Below are positions 5,376 to 8,169 of a DNA stretch of 8,169 bases, piece after piece (the stretch's first letter is position 1; each line of letters begins with the position of its first letter). Position numbers and translations under genes: made by a program. The notes under the pieces are model-generated. The model did no database searches, was not told the DNA's origin, and worked only from the letters and a program-made list of their open reading frames with translations. The stretch is from the NCBI GenBank assembly GCA_020631315.1, contig JAHDHM010000147.1, positions 1-8,169 of the forward strand, read 5' to 3'. The DNA comes from Acidimicrobiales bacterium. Lineage in GTDB: Bacteria; Actinomycetota; Acidimicrobiia; Acidimicrobiales; Poriferisodaliceae.

Positions 5376-6665
5376 ATGACCGACGCCGCCGACCTCACCG
5401 GAAGGGCCGAGCCTCAGCGCGCCGATGTGGCGATCGAGGTCGACCGGGTCTCGAAGCGGTTCCTGCTCCAGGAAGACCGAGCGACGAGCCTCAAGGAGCT
5501 CTTCACGACCCGCCGGAACCGGAACCCGAACCGGGGCTTCGAGGCGGTGCGCGACGTGTCGCTCGAGATCCCGTCGGGGAGCACCTACGGCCTCATCGGC
5601 CACAACGGTTCGGGCAAGTCCACGCTGCTGCGCCTCATGGCCGGCATCCACCAACCGAGCAGTGGCTCGGTCACCACCCGCGGCCGCATCTCGGCCCTGC
5701 TCGAGCTCGGGTCGGGTTTCCACCCCGACCTCACGGGTCGCGAGAACATCTACCTCAACGGCGCGATGCTCGGCATCGCGAAGAAGGAGATGCGTCGCAA
5801 CGTCGACGAGATCGTCGAGTTCGCGGGTCTGCAGGACTTCATCGACCAGCCGGTGAAGGTCTACTCCTCGGGCATGTACGTGCGCCTCGGGTTCGCCGTG
5901 TCGGTGCACGTCGAGCCGGAGATCCTCCTCGTCGACGAGGTGATGGCCGTCGGTGACGAGGAGTTCCAGCGCCGCTGCCTGGAGCACATGTATCGGCTGC
6001 GACGTGAAGGCGTCACGATCGTGTTCGTGTCGCACTCGCTCAACCTCGTCGAGATGATGTGCGAGCGCGTCGCCTGGCTCGACCACGGCCGACTGATCGA
6101 GGTCGGGCCGGCTGCCGAGGTGTGCCAGAGCTACCTCTCGGCGGTCAACGCCGACGAGGCGGAGCGCCGCAGCGACGAGATGGCCGAGCACGACGCGGCA
6201 CGAGCCGAGCTCGAACACGACCACCAGGGCACCGGCGAGATCCGCCTCATCCACGTCGACACGCTGTCGACCGGATGGGAGCGGGTGCCTCACGCCACCA
6301 CCGGCCAGCCGGTGGTGCTGCGGGTCTGGCTGGACACGGTGGTCGAGGTCACCGACCCGATCATCTCGATCGACGTGTTCCACGAGAACGGCGCCCACGT
6401 CACAGGTGTGACGACCCGGGGTCACCTCCAGACCGGCACGTTCAGGCCTGGCCAGTCCTACATGGACATCCAGATCGACGATCTGATGGTGCAGCCCGGC
6501 TCATATCGGCTGGCCACGGAGATCCTGGACTCGAGTGGCCTGCACGTGTTCGACAAGCTCGGGCGCATCATCCCCTTCGTGGTGGTCGGCGAGGGCACGG
6601 GCTACCAGGGGTACAGCCGGACCGACGCACGCTTCAGCGACGTCACCCCGCACGACTTCGGCTGA
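5376..6665 (+). CDS. wzt: Polysaccharide ABC transporter ATPase with C-terminal glycan-binding-type domain (Wzt)
   Basis: ATPase of the polysaccharide exporter; partner of the permease that ends one base upstream. The 429 residues form two parts. The nucleotide-binding domain (about 18-255) has Walker A GHNGSGKS (75-82), the LLELGSGFHPDLTGRENI block (108-125) typical of polysaccharide and teichoic-acid exporters, the signature YSSGMYVRLGF (163-173), Walker B ILLVDE (183-188) and the switch His in FVSHS (217-221). A charged, probably helical linker rich in Glu, Asp, Ala and Arg (about 259-283) leads to a beta-rich C-terminal domain (about 286-429) with the pattern of Wzt C-terminal domains (Wzt_C), for example EVTDPIISIDVFHENGAHV (324-342) and QPGSYRLATEILD (373-385). 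In the well-studied O9a system that domain binds the finished glycan end. TagH and mycobacterial galactan exporters lack this kind of domain. No glycan-capping enzyme is visible here. The glycan itself is unknown. Confidence 0.94.
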   Translation: MTDAADLTGRAEPQRADVAIEVDRVSKRFLLQEDRATSLKELFTTRRNRNPNRGFEAVRDVSLEIPSGSTYGLIGHNGSGKSTLLRLMAGIHQPSSGSVTTRGRISALLELGSGFHPDLTGRENIYLNGAMLGIAKKEMRRNVDEIVEFAGLQDFIDQPVKVYSSGMYVRLGFAVSVHVEPEILLVDEVMAVGDEEFQRRCLEHMYRLRREGVTIVFVSHSLNLVEMMCERVAWLDHGRLIEVGPAAEVCQSYLSAVNADEAERRSDEMAEHDAARAELEHDHQGTGEIRLIHVDTLSTGWERVPHATTGQPVVLRVWLDTVVEVTDPIISIDVFHENGAHVTGVTTRGHLQTGTFRPGQSYMDIQIDDLMVQPGSYRLATEILDSSGLHVFDKLGRIIPFVVVGEGTGYQGYSRTDARFSDVTPHDFG

Positions 6666-6679
6666 GCCGACGCGTTGCT

Positions 6680-6709
6680 GCGCGGCCTCGCACGTAGGGG
6701 CCGCCGCGC
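6680..6709. terminator. Candidate bidirectional terminator hairpin between convergent genes
   Basis: GCGCGGC (6680-6686) and GCCGCGC (6703-6709) are perfect inverted arms of 7 bp around a 16-nt loop. They lie between the wzt stop and the glycosyltransferase stop, which it abuts, exactly where convergent transcripts should end. There is no T-run on either side; this is common in high-GC actinobacteria but leaves the call tentative. Confidence 0.4.
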
Positions 6710-8169
6710 TCACCCTCGGGTGACGCCGAGCGCGTGTTCCAGGATCGCTCCGCCCCACTCGCGGGCGATGGGGCGCCAGCCGTAACGCTCCTCGACCAGG
6801 GAACGGGCACGAAGCGCCCGATCGATCTCCTCGGGCTGATCGCTGTCGAAGCGCAACAGATCTGCGAGCGCAGAGGAGAAGTCCTCCAGCTCGGCGAGGC
6901 GATAGGTGTCGCCCGCTTCGGGCGGCAGACCACGTGCGCCGATCGGGGTCGACAGCGTCATCATCCCGCTGGCGAGGTATTCGACCATCTTCAGGTTGGT
7001 GCCGCTGCCGGTGTCCATCGGGTTCAGGCCGACGTCCGCTGCAGCCAGCAGCACCCGCTTCGTGGCGTCACCGATGAGGCCCATCTGCAGCACGTTGCGC
7101 GGCAGCTGCCTGCCCTCGAAGGCGTGGACGTGACTGCCGACCATCACGAACAGCACGTCCGGGTGTTCGGGGGCGAGCTCGTGGAGCACCTCGGCCGCAT
7201 CGAGGTTCGGTTGGTGCCAACTCGCGAGGAACACGCCGATGCGCGTCGCCGGATCGGCCCCCATCGACTCGAGCCACCGTTGCCGGACACGTCGACGGTC
7301 GCTGCCGTGGACGAACGCGATGGCGTCGACGTCGGTGCCGTTCGGGACGACCGTGATCGGTGGCGTCGGACCGAAGACGGCTTCGAACATCCGACGGTCC
7401 TCGTCGGAGCACGCAGCGATGACGTTCGACATCGCGATCGTGTCCGCCTCGACGCGCCGGACGTCGCGGACCGCCGCGTCGCCCGCCTCGGTGTTCGGGA
7501 ACATCTGGTCCTTCAGGCGGACCTCGACGTTGTAGGCGTCGTAGACGACCGGCACGTCGACGCCGGCGAGGTCGAGCGCCGGCTCCAAGTACGGGTGTGA
7601 CAACACGACGACGTCGGCGTCGGAGGTCAGCCGACGCAGCTGTCGCAGGTAGCTGGGCGTGAGGTGGATGCCGAGACCACCGTGCAGATCCCCGGTCGGG
7701 ATCCCGATCCGGGCGCCGTGCTCGTGTTCGAAGGCGACGTGCTCGGCGGTCCTCGGCACCGCGATCTCGGTGAAACCTGGGGCTGATGTCACCGCCCACG
7801 GTTCGTGGTGTGCCTCGGTGAGTGAGAGGAGGTGGACGTCGAAGTCCTGTGTGAGCCCGCGCCCGAGATGGAACGCCCGTAGTGCCCCGCCACCCTGCGG
7901 CTGATGTGCGGTGAAGGTGTTGAGGGCGACCAGCTTCGGTCGGTTCCGAGATGGCGAGTGGTGGCGCGTGACGTTGCGTTCCACGGTGTGTCCTCCCGAA
8001 GCGCGCAGGAGTCGACGTGTCACGTCACCCCAGTTGACATGTCGCTGAGCGCCGTGGCCGCGGTGGCCTCGTCGGCGCGCTGCAACAGGGTCGGCGCAGG
8101 CAGCTCGGATCGCCGCTGCGAGCGCATCGACGTGGGGCTCGACGACCCAGCCGCTGTCGCCGTCGCGCA
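6710..8169 (-). CDS. Glycosyltransferase, GT-B fold, family GT4-like; fused to an upstream glycosyltransferase domain (N-terminus beyond the right edge)
   Basis: Transfers a sugar from a nucleotide donor to a growing glycan or other acceptor, probably at the cytoplasmic membrane face. Counting from the first full codon (8167), 485 residues are visible. Residues 1-57 look like the tail of one GT4 enzyme: DGDSGWVVEPHVDALAAAI (2-20), then an Arg-rich helix and NWGDVTRRLLRAS. After a short polar linker (about 58-77) a second, complete GT-B enzyme follows: FTAHQPQGGGALR (85-97), YDAYNVE (209-215), VPNGTD (274-279), FLASWHQPNLDA (313-324), and GSGTNLKMVEYLASG (387-401) with K393 and the donor-binding Glu E396, then STPIGARGL. 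No stop codon separates the two parts. A GTG at 7984 with a strong GGGAGG could start the second domain alone (424 residues); GTG 8023 is a weaker alternative. Convergent with wzt. Donor and acceptor unknown. Confidence 0.88.
   Translation of the reverse strand, partial: RDGDSGWVVEPHVDALAAAIRAACADPVAARRRGHRGHGAQRHVNWGDVTRRLLRASGGHTVERNVTRHHSPSRNRPKLVALNTFTAHQPQGGGALRAFHLGRGLTQDFDVHLLSLTEAHHEPWAVTSAPGFTEIAVPRTAEHVAFEHEHGARIGIPTGDLHGGLGIHLTPSYLRQLRRLTSDADVVVLSHPYLEPALDLAGVDVPVVYDAYNVEVRLKDQMFPNTEAGDAAVRDVRRVEADTIAMSNVIAACSDEDRRMFEAVFGPTPPITVVPNGTDVDAIAFVHGSDRRRVRQRWLESMGADPATRIGVFLASWHQPNLDAAEVLHELAPEHPDVLFVMVGSHVHAFEGRQLPRNVLQMGLIGDATKRVLLAAADVGLNPMDTGSGTNLKMVEYLASGMMTLSTPIGARGLPPEAGDTYRLAELEDFSSALADLLRFDSDQPEEIDRALRARSLVEERYGWRPIAREWGGAILEHALGVTRG
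7982..7997 (-). promoter_or_regulatory. Strong ribosome binding site and GTG at the domain junction of the glycosyltransferase
   Basis: On the minus strand GGGAGG (7997-7992) stands 7 nt before GTG (7984-7982), in frame, at the boundary between the first domain's tail and the second complete domain. This is either a relic of a formerly separate gene start or a working internal start that yields the second enzyme alone as well as the fusion. Confidence 0.5.

Noticed and set aside
4187..5398. Minus-strand open frame (403 codons) opposite rmlD end and wzm
   Set aside because: Spans two convincing genes on the other strand and is rich in His, Glu, Asp and Arg without motifs; an antisense shadow.
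5289..6425. Minus-strand open frame (378 codons) opposite wzt
   Set aside because: Antisense to an ATPase with all ABC motifs intact; no domain of its own.

Overview
The window is GC-rich and densely coding, with G or C at most third codon positions. It reads as chromosomal DNA of a high-GC actinobacterium. The gene content (an acyl-CoA carboxylase alpha chain divergent from a short biotin ligase, then a dTDP-deoxysugar and polysaccharide-export cluster) would suit the Acidimicrobiia. That placement is inference from style and content, because no rRNA or other marker gene is present.

Layout: (1) 1-1129, minus strand, the N-terminal 376 residues of a biotin carboxylase / acyl-CoA carboxylase alpha subunit, running off the left edge. 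(2) A 97-bp divergent intergenic region. (3) 1227-6665, plus strand, six genes in one direction: birA (biotin-protein ligase), an rmlC-like cupin epimerase, rmlB (dTDP-glucose 4,6-dehydratase), rmlD (dTDP-4-dehydrorhamnose reductase), a wzm-like ABC-2 permease and a wzt-like ATPase with a C-terminal glycan-binding-type domain. (4) A 44-bp convergent gap with a GC-rich inverted repeat. (5) 6710-8169, minus strand, a GT-B glycosyltransferase whose reading frame stays open to the right edge and carries the tail of a second glycosyltransferase domain upstream, so it looks like a two-domain fusion. No gene-free stretch exceeds 100 bp. I saw no tRNA, rRNA, CRISPR array, insertion sequence or attachment site.

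How the genes fit together: BirA would biotinylate the carrier protein or domain used by the neighbouring carboxylase, which accounts for the divergent pair. RmlB, the RmlC-like protein and RmlD would convert dTDP-glucose to a dTDP-6-deoxy-L-hexose, most simply dTDP-L-rhamnose; the first enzyme of that route, RmlA, is not in the window. Glycosyltransferases would use the sugar to build a lipid-linked polysaccharide, and Wzm/Wzt would export it across the cytoplasmic membrane. This is an ordinary surface-polysaccharide locus in outline. I found no evidence for a wholly new system. The unusual points are the RmlC-like protein lacking residues normally used in catalysis and binding, a 24-bp-period in-frame duplication in rmlD, the glycosyltransferase fusion, and a Wzt with a recognition domain.
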